Assembly (NCBI GenBank): GCA_028673005.1
Contig: CM054114.1
Coordinates: 21,608,880 to 21,672,879 of the forward strand
DNA: 64,000 bases
Direction of reading: 5' to 3'
Source: Tanypteryx hageni
Lineage: Eukaryota; Arthropoda; Insecta; Odonata; Petaluridae
Positions 1 to 11,006 of this stretch are shown piece by piece. Numbering within the stretch: the stretch's first letter is position 1; each line of letters opens with the position of its first letter. The position numbers and the translations under genes are program-made. Below the pieces are notes generated by a model, which worked only from the letters and a program-made list of their open reading frames with translations, was not told the DNA's origin and made no database searches.

Positions 1-1770
1 AAGATCCCTGGCTGGGTGATATATCGCTCGGACAGGGTCGGCCAGTTGGACTCCCTCAACAGGACAGTCCGAGACATGTTTAGAGACGTGCGCTCGGACG
101 CGTGGGAGTTACATCTCTCCATGCTTTCCCTGGAGGATCAGTCCATCTGGAAGACCTGCAGGAGGCTATGCGTAACCCAGCGGTGCGACCCCCTGATAGT
201 TCAGTGGGACTACGTCGCGAGGTCTCCAGAAGAGAAAGCCGGGCTCATGGCGGAATACCTGGAGGGGGTATTCTGTCCTAACCCGGCTACAGCTGAGTCG
301 GATTTGGTGGAGGACGAGATTGCGGATGTGCTTGGGACGCTCGACCGCGGTCCCCTGCTGGAGTTCCCTCAGTTCTCGGGGGACGATATCATTGCAGTGA
401 TTCGTCGCCTCGAGACGAGGAGGGCTCCGGGGGACGACGGCGTCCCCAATATCGTCCTGCGACAGCTTCCTGTTGCCGCAGTAGAATTCCTGGCCGCCAT
501 TTACAACGGGTGTGTCGGGATTCCATACTTTCCGTCTGCCTGGAAGAGGGCAAAGCTCATCTGTCTCCCGAAGAAGCCCGGGACGGAGGTTGGCCCCGGA
601 GACATCCGGCCAATCTCTCTCCTGGCCGGATTCGGGAAGACCTTTGAGCGTCTTATCCAGAAGCCGCTGCAGCACTTTCTCCAGGAGAAGAACATTCTCC
701 CGGACGAACATTTTGGTTTCAGAAGTGGGCACTCCACTACCCAAAAACTGGGTAGAGTGACGCACTTCGTCACCGACGCCTTCAACACGAACCACGCGGT
801 CGCGGGGGCTTTCTTCGACATCTCGAAGGCCTTCGACCGCGTGTGGCATCCAGCACTCCTGTTGAAGATGGTTCGACTTCAGTTCCCAGCTTGGATGGTG
901 CGACTTATTGAGTCGTACTTGCAGGGCAGGACGTTCCGGGTGTTTTGGCTCCGGGTCGGATCGGAACTGCAACGCATCTGCGCCGGCGTTCCGCAGGGAT
1001 CCGTCCTGGGGCCGATACTCTTCAACATCTTCACCCAGGATCCCCCAGGGATTTTGCGTGGAACACCAGTCTTGCCCTGTACGCTGACAACGCGGCGCTC
1101 CTGTCGCGTTCCAGCAAGAAGTACGCGGCTGTGGAGAGGTTACAATTCGCCGTCGACGATCTGTCCACCTGGTATCGTCGATGGCGTATTGCGCTTAATC
1201 CCGCCAAAACCAGGGCCGTCGTCTTCCATCCTGGAAGAGGAGCGCCGCCTGGAGTCGACCTGTCGGTCGTCCCCTGGAGCCCAGAGGTCACATACCTGGG
1301 AGTTGTGCTGGACCGGAAGCTTCTCTGGAATCCTCAGGTTGAGAGTGTCCGCCGCAAGGCACTCGGGGCGTTATCAAGAATCCGTCCGATTTTGCGCCCG
1401 GATGTCTTGACGGCCGACAATAAGAGACGCCTCTACCTGAGCTGCGTGAGGCCCATCATCACCTATGCAGCTCCGGTCTGGTCTGGAGTGTCCAAGACCA
1501 CCCTCTACAGGCTGCAGGTAGTGCAGAATAATGCACTCCGGTTGATACTTGGTTGTCGACCGGATGCATTTAGACGGAAACGTGGAACCCCTGGACATCC
1601 TCTTGCCGAGGATGTCTAAGGAATTCTACTGCAAGGCAGCATTATCGACGCACGAAGAGGTGCGAATGCAAGGCTACATCAGGGCTAGGTGGTGGGATCG
1701 TTACAAGCGGCCCATTGCCAGCCTTGATGTGCAGGATGCCTTCCCTTTAAACAAGCGTCCTCGCTTGTAG
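1..1770 (+). pseudogene. Jockey-like LINE reverse transcriptase, frameshifted, open at the left window edge
   Basis: A broken non-LTR retrotransposon polyprotein. The frame is already open at base 1, so the element continues upstream of the window. The first frame (to about 1060) carries RT landmarks: RRAPGDDGVPN, DIRPISLL, FGFRSGHST, FFDISKAFDRVWH and GVPQGSVLGP. A frameshift near 1040-1065 moves the catalytic box and thumb region into a second frame (about 1050-1619: SLALYADNAALL, then VTYLGVVLD). A second shift near 1550-1570 moves the C-terminal tail to a third frame that stops at 1770. The catalytic box reads YADN at 1080-1091 where active elements have YADD, so an essential aspartate is missing. 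Motif order and the C-terminal tail resemble the Jockey clade. The locus is inactive. Clade assignment is by eye. Confidence 0.85.
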
Positions 1771-1919
1771 GGAGGGATATATGCCCATTTATGGGCTATC
1801 GAAGTGCGCTAAGCTAGTTTTTAAGAGTAGTGTCGCGTTAGCAGTCTAGCTGGAAATGCGACGTGGCCAGCCTCAGGCTGGAAGATCATGACATCTGGCC
1901 TCAGCACCTCAGGTTCTCC

Positions 1920-1954
1920 CTGAAGATGACAACAGAGTGTGTTGTCGAAACGTC
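1920..1954 (+). ncRNA. hammerhead-ribozyme-like motif (site A)
   Basis: Core CTGAAGA (1920-1926), one extra T, a perfect 6-bp stem (GACAAC/GTTGTC, 7-nt loop), then GAAA (1947-1950) and ACGTC. The order CUGANGA - stem II - GAAA - short palindromic stem III - UH matches a minimal type I hammerhead of the sort reported in Penelope-like retroelements. Stem I shows only about 3 bp (1917-1919 with 1955-1957), and the U between the core and stem II is not canonical. It lies about 150 bases after the LINE tail and may mark the 3' end of a different element. Confidence 0.45.
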
Positions 1955-3340
1955 GGAATACGAAAGTATTATCACCCGGCTGGAAGCCCGAGAAAATTTC
2001 TTCACAGCATTTATTGTGTCAACCCTTCGCTTTATCTGCGAGGAACGGGGTTGCTACCCCTGGCCTGCAATATTACGCTATGTTGATGTTTACAAATAAA
2101 CAGCTTTATAATATTGCATCCTTTAACACCAAGCAATACACTAATGATCTAATTAAATTCTAATAACTTTTCGCAGGACAGCGCACACAAGTTTCCGCGA
2201 TGTTCTCCGCATATTGCCCGTGAACAATTGCAGAATTATAATCGTGTCATTCTCCTCTTGCTAGATGGTCAAAATACACGTGTAGATCTATTCGCCCTGA
2301 ATTAGCTCTGTATGTAGCGATCATCGGCTTAAGTGAACGAGATAAAGTGGGGATAGTCAAGCGTCGCTCCAGCTAAGACTCTATTGGTTGGTTCTTCTCC
2401 CAATTATTTGGCATATTCCCTCCTTGTAGTGGTGCCACCCCTTTGGTGTTAGTATTATGACAATAAATAACGCGTCAATTCACTGTCATCACATATATTA
2501 TTCCAAAATAAAAAACACATTGGCCAATTTTGCGTTTGGTGGCTGCAGAATGTACTTTATTACTTGTTTACAAGTTCCTTATCCATCTAAAAGAATCGCA
2601 AAACATGGAAATAATGCTAACTGTATTTCCAGAAATCGAAACATGCTCTTAAAATAAATAAGTATCCTTACCTCTATGAAAGTGTGAAGTAATATGGCAG
2701 TATTCTACTGTCAAACATTAACCATAACTCCATAAATATGACATTTAGCATTTTTATTTTACTCATAAATAATTAATTTCTCGTAGGCAGAGTCTCAAAA
2801 ATTGTCGATTTTTGCTTTTAGATCTCTTTTACTTTGAATCTTGTTTGAATCCTATAGCTCAATTAGAGACACAAAAAACCATTTTAATTAAGTTTACTTA
2901 ACTTTCATTTTAAAATGCTCCAATCTTTTACACGGTAAAACAAAACAACCAACAAAAGAGAAAAATATATATATAAAGAGAAACAAAACTACAAGGTAAA
3001 TTATATTTTTATTGTTATTAAAATATATATTCATCTACAATATTCGAAAACATGACTCAACCGTTTTATAACGGAAATAAATACAATCTACATTGATAAA
3101 ATTTATTAAAAAGGATACTTTAATGTAACTCTTATATTTTTACTGTGATTCATAACATTGTTATGTTATCCAAAAAAGGAAATCAGGTGTTTCATATTGA
3201 ACATCAAAATGATCCCCAACAAGGATAAATCCAATAGAAACAATAGTATAATGATGTAAATAAAGCAATTGCGAAAAAAATTAAACTTTCAATATTTACT
3301 TTCATTTTCATTGAATATTTTCCAACTGAATGAGGACTCT
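1955..3340. other. AT-rich intergenic sequence, 3' flank of the NACHT gene
   Basis: No credible coding region. On the minus strand this is the downstream flank of the large gene ending at 3341. Reverse-complement AATAAA hexamers at 3102-3107 and 3008-3013 are candidate poly(A) signals about 235 and 330 bases after the stop codon. Short ORFs here have no recognisable motif. Confidence 0.4.
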
Positions 3341-6300
3341 CTATAATTCTGCGTTAATTAATTTCTGAAATGATGATTGGGATAAAACCTTTTCCACCTC
3401 AGTCAAAATGACAGATAAATCAAGAATTTCCTTTTTATTTGCTGCCTCACGCAAAAACGTTTCTCCGTCATTATTTTCCAACAGAAAAAACTCATTCAAT
3501 GGAGCGACATCCATTACTTGAGAGAAAAAACGAATGTTGTTGATAACACGTTCCTGAAAATCACCATCGTTCAACCAGTGGTGTCTTGTGGACTTGTGTA
3601 AACAGGTGTCCCCGTACTTATTCTGTTTCTTGAGCAGCTCCTCCAGTTTTCCTCTACCGATGTATTCTTCTAAGATTTTCAGATCACGAAGGCAAATTTT
3701 ACTCCAAGCTCTCCTGTGGAAAACAGTTTCATCATTTCTATCGCTGCTCATCACAAATTTCGCTAATTCTTCGCCATTCAATTGTTTCTGCACCGATTCC
3801 AAAAGTGCTAGGAAGACGTCAAAGTTATAGTTTTGAACGGCTCCGTGCAAAATGTTTTGCCCAGTTACGTTCAGTTTGAAGGTCATATTCCTTAGCAATC
3901 GGCACTTTCTGTTTCTCAGATGATCCAAAATCTGCTCGAGCACTTCTTTCCGACAACGACGGACTGCAAAAGTAAGGAAATTGTAGCCATCGCCGTCCTC
4001 CTGTTCCAACAAATCGACGCATGAACTTTCGTCGAGATTAGATTTGATGCTATCCAGTATAGTTGCGATGTTGTGTGCACCATAGCACGCACTCGAATGC
4101 AGGATCGTTGCGCCTGAGTTGTTCCTTTTTGTGAGATATTTTTTGAGGAGTTCCTCTTCAATATTTCTCTTAAAGAAATCCAACACCTTTGGGAACACAT
4201 CCGGATCGCGGTTTTCGGAAGCTAAGTGAAAGACATTATTCGTAAGCCAATCTGTTTGCTCGAAAAAGCTCTTCATCCTTTCCTTTACAGAGGAGCATTT
4301 CGAGTTGGCGGAAAATACTTCTTGAATTGTATCCAATATCTGGGAAATGTCTGCAGTGCATTCGGAGGAAAATAAAGGCAATATGAAATATCCTATGAAC
4401 TCTGAAGATTGGAATAATTGTATCAGCAGTTCATCTCTAAGGCAGTGATCCAGTAGTGTGAATGCCTTCATTTTCTTCTCGCCGATTATTTTAATCAAAA
4501 CTTTGACGAGGCCGAAAAGAAATTCATTGACAAAAACCTCGTTGCTTTCTTTTTGGAATGTGTTCATGATGTCTTTCCAAATATATAGGCAAGAAGTCAT
4601 TTCGTCCTTCTCTGTATCAATAATGAATCTGATAAAAGTGCTTCTGACATTGAATTCCTTTGGCAATTCCTCCCCGAAGGAAAGATTATTGGTTTGAAAT
4701 GCACAGTCCACGAACCTTCTGACAACTCCATACCTATGTTCTAGGATTATATCCTCCAATGTGTCTTTCTCTATTTCTCCAGTTTTGGTTATTTCAAGTA
4801 TCCATTTGCTGAAGAAATATTCCGAAAACGTTAGGTGAATAAATTGCAGACGGTCCTCGATTTTTGTTACTATTCCAATATCGTGTATGTATTCCATCGA
4901 TTTCATGTTTTTGATTGAGTCCCACTGAAAATTCTGAGGTTTCATGACATGTAACGAAATTGCTAGGTGACATTTAATGAGCTCCTCTTTATTTCCGTCG
5001 TACAGATTTCTACAGCCCTGAGTTTGCTGCGTTATTCTGCATTTTTCCCTTATGTATATCATTATCTTCCCTTCGACGTAATCCGAATACAGACGATGTA
5101 TATTGGAACACACGTCAGTTCTGAGGTTTCCGTTGTAAGCTACTTCACCCAGCATGAAGAGATGCAAAGGCAATCCAGTGAATAGATTTTCGTCGTCTTT
5201 GATGGAGTTCCGCGCGTTATCTAGGAGACGGAGGGCGCAGGGAATGAAGTCTAGCCGATCGATTCCTGTTCGCAACACGTCCAACTCCTGGTTAAAATTT
5301 ACACCGGATTCCTTTATATCTTTCATATGGTCGAATTCCTTGATTGATTCAAAGGTCTTCAAATCCTGGTTCGGCTCCAGAGAGTGTTCAATTTCTGTCA
5401 ACTTCGTGCGGATCTTCTGAACCGCTTCCTCGCATCCTAATTCTGAAGTTCCGCAGTCGGTCGATTTCAGATAGTCCTTCCATAATCCGTCTAAAAACTT
5501 GGCTTGGTCTTCTACAGAGAAGTGCTTCATGCAGTAAGAAAAAGTATCCATTTCCAACTCCAAATCTACTTTTTCGTGTTTCCTAGTAGATATCCAAATC
5601 TGCATGTTCGTCTCTTTCTTCAAAACTCGCAAAAGTTTCAAGGCGCTGGTTTTGTACAAGGGGCTGATTTCGTCGAAGCCATCAAAAAATATTATCTTTT
5701 TTATGGGGCTTTTTATGAAATGCTTGAACAAATGAACTTCTAGGGAAGTCTTCATCCCGAGCATTCTTATGAAAAAGGCGATGACTTCGTCGGAATCAGT
5801 CTCTTCTTTGATGTTGGCCAACCCTATTGGGTTCTGTTCATCGTCCGCGTAAGCGTTCAAGTCTATCCTTCCTATCCACCAATCGGGCCAGCTGTCCTTT
5901 ATTTTATTGATCACATCACTCATCACGGTCGATTTCCCCGTTCCGGGGTCGTCTGCAATCAATACGATCCTGTCCGCACGTTCATGTGACAGCTCTATCA
6001 ATTGTAGTTCGGTGAACTCCTCACTTTTACGATGTTCCTGTAGCTTAATGTCACTCCCCCTCGACCTTCTCCAGTAAAACTCATCCTTAGAAAAATGCAG
6101 CCAATGTACGTCGATTTCGATAGATTTCTTTTTTGAGATAAATTCATCAAACATTTTACGTCCTCCGCCGTCTATTAATAACAAGAAAATACTTTTACCC
6201 ATAATCATTTCTTCACGCGAGCTCTGAATCCGTTGAACTTTTCTTTCGTCGAATTCAAATTTGTCAACGTCTCTTTTCGACAATCCCGTGACAAAGAGAA

Positions 6301-8836
6301 CCGACGAATCGGGTGGGTTATCGAAAATAGACTTCTTAATGGCGACTTTCACGAAGGTTCTCTCTATGAAATAATGTTTATTGTATCCTTGAGATGACAA
6401 ATTGATGCCATTGTCAAAATGAAAGCCATCTCCATCTGTTAACCTCAACAAATCTTCTGGTTGGATGATTTTAGCGAGTTCTTCTTCTGGAATCGCATCC
6501 TTCAAAATCATTGTCTTTTTTTTAAACTTCAAGTCTTTTGCCAATAATACATCCTTGAAATACCTGGACAAATCATTCCATTGGTAGTGTAGAACTTTTT
6601 CACTCGATTCAGATTTCAATTCCTTACATCTTTCATTGATGATTACAATAACTTTTTTGTCTTGGCAATTAATATCATGGAAAATTTTCAACAATTCACC
6701 AATATCGTTTGACGTTCGCTTTATTACCAGAACTAATTGAGCGCAACCCTTGGATTTTAAAACTTTTAAAATAGTTTCGGGATTCTTTTTGAAATATTCA
6801 AAATCAACAAATAGACAATGCTTTTCAAGATTCAATTGATAGATTTGTTTTAATTCTTGGTAAACATGTAAAGAACATAATTTCGTGTTGTTTGTGGCAA
6901 TTATTGATATTTTCTCATAGGAGATCATATAATCTTTGTAGCTCTCAACTGATTCCTTAAGAAATGATTTTCCTTTTTCTCCTGCTTGAATGCACCCATG
7001 ATAATTTTGCAGGTATTTGATTAAGCAGAGAGGTCTCTTGAAAATTACATCACGGGAGTAATTTTTGCATGCTTGGTGAACGTGGTCAAAATAGAAGCGA
7101 AACAGCTCTGGCACCTGGTCTTGGAGCAAACGCTTTCCTTCTTCCTCTCCCCTCATTGCCAGAATATGCGGAACTCTGACAATCAACTCTGCATGCCATG
7201 CGATATGATCGTAGCAAAAAACCCGTGCTATCACATTATCCAAATCTGCTGAACGTTCTTGAACAGATGCGACTATGCTGCTGTATTTTTCTTTTTCTGT
7301 CGTCTCCCCCTCATCATAAGGTTTAGCCTCATTTGCATACAAAGTATTTATTGCTAGGTGGCACAGTTCATGGGCCACCGTGCCGGCGACCTTGTCTCGC
7401 GTCTCTTCTAAGTGACATCCTTTGGCCCCAATGTACGCTCTTCGCATATTTGGTTCGGTCAGACCACTGATTGGACCTTTAACGGCCTGATACACGCGAT
7501 CCGTAAATTCAGATTCGAAATCAAAAATCACTTCTACATCCTCGTATTGCAGCACCTTCATCAACGAGGCGGCGGATTGGATATTGTTCAAATGTTCGTA
7601 AATATCCTTTATAATCACTTTTCGTTCATCAGTGAATTCTCCCAGCACTTTAGACGAACTCATCAACTTGTAGACGTGAGAGTTTTCGTTCCTTATGAAA
7701 TACTTTTCCAGCGCTCCTTCCAATTCCACCTTCTTTCGTTCACAAAACTGACACTTTAATTCTTCATCGGCATCTTTGAACTTTACGCCAAGGAACAGAA
7801 GGTAAGCGAAGACTTCGATTTCATTGTTCTGAGCAGCGCAACATAGCGCCGATCGATTTTCTGGGTCAAAATAAAAGGCCGACATGTGCCTTTTCGTCGC
7901 CTCTTTCACCGAGTCCAAATTTCCTGATTTGATGCTTTGATGCAGTCGGAGCCTTTTTTCTAAGAATTCCTTCAATTCCTTCCCTCCGGCTCGCCCTTCT
8001 TCCACGTCATCCGGTTTGATGGATCCAGGAAAGAACGAATCGCGCTGCAACAGCATCGTCAAGATGACGTAGTCCTTTCTGGACCACGCAATATCCGCTG
8101 CTGTCTCGGAAGATTCGTTGCTGGCGTTTACGTCCAACCCGTCACAATTCAGGAGGAACGCCAAGACGTCGTATTTACCCAACTCCGCGAACCTCATCAT
8201 CAAGGTGTTTCCCAGAGGATCGCGCAACACGTTCAGGTAATACAGCACGTCTTCACTTAACACGACGCTTTCCGAGTTCCCTGGAAGCTTCACTCGAAGC
8301 TTTTCTATCACAGTTTCCAAGTCGTCGTTTTCCACATTGATCCCGAAATCGGGCAACTCGCTTATGTTTGCGACTGATTCCTCGCCAGAAATGGACTTTA
8401 ATTCATCCCCTCTGGTGAGCTCACGTTCAAAATTTTCCGGTGCTTCAGGCATAGGCGGTTCAATCGTCGACAGTTCCTCCGTTTCTCTCGCTTTAGAAGA
8501 TATCAGGCCGTGTATGGCCACCGTTTCCTTACTGCAGTCCGGTTTCAAGATGGCCGACGCTGCCAGTGTCAGAGGAGTTTCTCCCTGGTCATTGTTCATC
8601 CGGATGTTGGCACCCCTGTCCAGGAGCACCTTCACCACACTCAAGTTGCCCCGGAGGACGGCAGCATGGAGCAAAGTGTTGTTGCAGTCATTGAGGTCCC
8701 TCACGGAGTCCACGTCTTCCAACTCTGACAGCCCTTTCCTGAATTTTGCCTCGCGTTTTTCGTTGGGCTCTTTTTGTACGTAATAAAACAACATGCCTCT
8801 CAGCAGTTCCAAATTGGGATTCTTCGGGACGGCCAT
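3341..8836 (-). CDS. ankyrin / zinc-protease-like / NACHT NTPase / ankyrin multidomain protein
   Basis: Single uninterrupted frame. The open frame extends to a TTG at 8872, but the first ATG is at 8834-8836, giving 1831 residues. Residue numbers below count from the TTG (1843 in all). Residues 60-110 look like ankyrin repeats (NNTLLHAAVLRGNLSVVKVLLDRG, split here: NNTLLHAAVLRGNL then SVVKVLLDRG), with weaker ones at 215-280 and 335-365. At 496-510 is AGTVAHELCHLAINT, an HExxH zinc-protease motif (H501, E502, H505); E539 and E562 are candidate third ligands. Residues 600-950 are alpha/beta-like without a recognised domain. A NACHT-type NTPase follows: Walker A ADDPGTGKST (973-982), Walker B FFDGFDEISPLYK (1062-1074), sensor-like WISTRKHE (1093-1100) and FIHLTFSEYFFSKW (1344-1357). 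Residues 1540-1830 hold degenerate ankyrin-like repeats (ATILHSSACYGAH, QNILHGAVQNYNFD). No signal peptide or membrane span is seen. The architecture recalls STAND/NLR-type sensors, so ligand recognition and NTP-driven assembly are possible; this is inference. A conventional 5' intron cannot be excluded. Confidence 0.88.
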   Translation of the reverse strand: MAVPKNPNLELLRGMLFYYVQKEPNEKREAKFRKGLSELEDVDSVRDLNDCNNTLLHAAVLRGNLSVVKVLLDRGANIRMNNDQGETPLTLAASAILKPDCSKETVAIHGLISSKARETEELSTIEPPMPEAPENFERELTRGDELKSISGEESVANISELPDFGINVENDDLETVIEKLRVKLPGNSESVVLSEDVLYYLNVLRDPLGNTLMMRFAELGKYDVLAFLLNCDGLDVNASNESSETAADIAWSRKDYVILTMLLQRDSFFPGSIKPDDVEEGRAGGKELKEFLEKRLRLHQSIKSGNLDSVKEATKRHMSAFYFDPENRSALCCAAQNNEIEVFAYLLFLGVKFKDADEELKCQFCERKKVELEGALEKYFIRNENSHVYKLMSSSKVLGEFTDERKVIIKDIYEHLNNIQSAASLMKVLQYEDVEVIFDFESEFTDRVYQAVKGPISGLTEPNMRRAYIGAKGCHLEETRDKVAGTVAHELCHLAINTLYANEAKPYDEGETTEKEKYSSIVASVQERSADLDNVIARVFCYDHIAWHAELIVRVPHILAMRGEEEGKRLLQDQVPELFRFYFDHVHQACKNYSRDVIFKRPLCLIKYLQNYHGCIQAGEKGKSFLKESVESYKDYMISYEKISIIATNNTKLCSLHVYQELKQIYQLNLEKHCLFVDFEYFKKNPETILKVLKSKGCAQLVLVIKRTSNDIGELLKIFHDINCQDKKVIVIINERCKELKSESSEKVLHYQWNDLSRYFKDVLLAKDLKFKKKTMILKDAIPEEELAKIIQPEDLLRLTDGDGFHFDNGINLSSQGYNKHYFIERTFVKVAIKKSIFDNPPDSSVLFVTGLSKRDVDKFEFDERKVQRIQSSREEMIMGKSIFLLLIDGGGRKMFDEFISKKKSIEIDVHWLHFSKDEFYWRRSRGSDIKLQEHRKSEEFTELQLIELSHERADRIVLIADDPGTGKSTVMSDVINKIKDSWPDWWIGRIDLNAYADDEQNPIGLANIKEETDSDEVIAFFIRMLGMKTSLEVHLFKHFIKSPIKKIIFFDGFDEISPLYKTSALKLLRVLKKETNMQIWISTRKHEKVDLELEMDTFSYCMKHFSVEDQAKFLDGLWKDYLKSTDCGTSELGCEEAVQKIRTKLTEIEHSLEPNQDLKTFESIKEFDHMKDIKESGVNFNQELDVLRTGIDRLDFIPCALRLLDNARNSIKDDENLFTGLPLHLFMLGEVAYNGNLRTDVCSNIHRLYSDYVEGKIMIYIREKCRITQQTQGCRNLYDGNKEELIKCHLAISLHVMKPQNFQWDSIKNMKSMEYIHDIGIVTKIEDRLQFIHLTFSEYFFSKWILEITKTGEIEKDTLEDIILEHRYGVVRRFVDCAFQTNNLSFGEELPKEFNVRSTFIRFIIDTEKDEMTSCLYIWKDIMNTFQKESNEVFVNEFLFGLVKVLIKIIGEKKMKAFTLLDHCLRDELLIQLFQSSEFIGYFILPLFSSECTADISQILDTIQEVFSANSKCSSVKERMKSFFEQTDWLTNNVFHLASENRDPDVFPKVLDFFKRNIEEELLKKYLTKRNNSGATILHSSACYGAHNIATILDSIKSNLDESSCVDLLEQEDGDGYNFLTFAVRRCRKEVLEQILDHLRNRKCRLLRNMTFKLNVTGQNILHGAVQNYNFDVFLALLESVQKQLNGEELAKFVMSSDRNDETVFHRRAWSKICLRDLKILEEYIGRGKLEELLKKQNKYGDTCLHKSTRHHWLNDGDFQERVINNIRFFSQVMDVAPLNEFFLLENNDGETFLREAANKKEILDLSVILTEVEKVLSQSSFQKLINAEL

Positions 8837-9766
<930 letters not shown>

Positions 9767-9945
9767 GAAAGCTCGCCTAATTGTATTAGTAAATCGCGAT
9801 CAAAACTTTTTAGTTGAATATTTTTGCGATACAGACTCATCCAGTTTTAATGTTATTTATTTCATGCTTTTGTTGAAATAAAAGACAAAAAGAAAAAAAG
9901 TATACTTCATAAATGGAATACACAGATATTTCAAAGTCGTTCTTT

Positions 9946-10010
9946 ATAGGGAACTAGCGTAATTGCTCGTCAAATATGTCGGGAGTATGATAAAAGTATT
10001 CCAAATATAT
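9946..10010 (-). repeat. dispersed repeat F, copy 1
   Basis: Inverted copy of a repeat also seen at about 37600-37710 and 58960-59100. The shared core is an ACTAG-CG-AATT stretch followed by ATATGTCGGG and its complement. This looks like the end of a dispersed element of unknown class. Here it precedes a polypyrimidine tract. Confidence 0.4.
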
Positions 10011-10084
10011 TTGAGTTCGATATAAAAAATCAGTACGATACGCCAAATGATGAGCCCCTTGTCAAAAATGAAGTAATAATAATA

Positions 10085-10355
10085 TTCCCTCCCTCACTCT
10101 CGCCGTCCCTCTCTCCCTCCCTCTCACATTCCTTCCCTCTCTCTCTCCCTCCCTCCCTCTCTCTTTTTTGTCCCATCTCCCCCCTCTCTCATTTTCTCCT
10201 GTCACAGTCCATAACTCTCCCTCTTTTTCTCCGTCTCCCTCTTTATCTCTTTCCTCCCGTCATTTTCTAATTCTATACCTCCCTTGCTCTCTATGTACTT
10301 TCCATTCTATATCTCTTCCTTCCTATCTCACTCCCCACGTCCCCCTCTCCCTTGC
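10085..10355. repeat. polypyrimidine (CT-rich) tract
   Basis: About 270 bases of CCCT/CTCT-rich imperfect simple sequence on the plus strand. ORFs rich in Ser, Pro and Leu here are artefacts of composition. Confidence 0.85.
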
Positions 10356-11000
10356 TCTATATCTATATAGTCGTATAGATAAGCAAAAGAATCCAAACTA
10401 AATCCCAGTCACATTTGGATTACGTAATTTCGCGAAAACTCCTACGATAATTTAAGACATACGTATACATTCACTTATGTGGGTTGAGACAACAATTGAC
10501 TCTCGAAGTTTTACAATGGCATGGTCGGCAAGGCAACATCCAGATTAAAAGCCGATATTTTCCCAAAATATGTTATTTAAATGTTTAATATGAGAAATTT
10601 TGAATGGTAGGCGGAAAAAGATGAATAGAGTAAGAAACTTCATTAATTTTTTAAAACATAGTTTAAATTTGAAGATCATACGTCAATTTTTTCTAATTTT
10701 AATTTCCAAAAGAATAAAAGCCTGCACTTTAAAAATTCGCTTTTTACGTGTTATCTTACGAGAAATGGAAATCGCCCCCTGGAGTCGAACCCGGCTCTTT
10801 TTTAGTATTTTTTTCGTCATTTAATTTTTATATCTGAATCAAACATTTCTGCGAAATTTAAACCCTCCACCTAATAGAAAAGTTTGTCAAAAACGCGTTA
10901 AAAAGTGCCATTAATGACGCCAGCGTCTCACACAGAACAGACAACTGGAAAACTGCAGGCTCGCACAAAAAATACCCTTCAGTTTAAACTGCTTATGTTT
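10356..11000. other. intergenic AT-rich sequence
   Basis: No gene recognised. A short element at 10779-10794 resembles a tRNA B box in reverse complement (TGGAGTCGAACCC), but no cloverleaf can be built around it. Confidence 0.3.
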
Positions 11001-11006
11001 TTTTAT

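Noticed and set aside
166..972. 268-residue ORF antisense to the Jockey-like RT
   Set aside because: Shadow of the RT coding strand; no protein-like motif.
10779..10794. tRNA-like B box on the minus strand
   Set aside because: No A box, acceptor stem or cloverleaf can be formed around it; similar TGGAGTCGAACCC words occur in repeat units near 22880.
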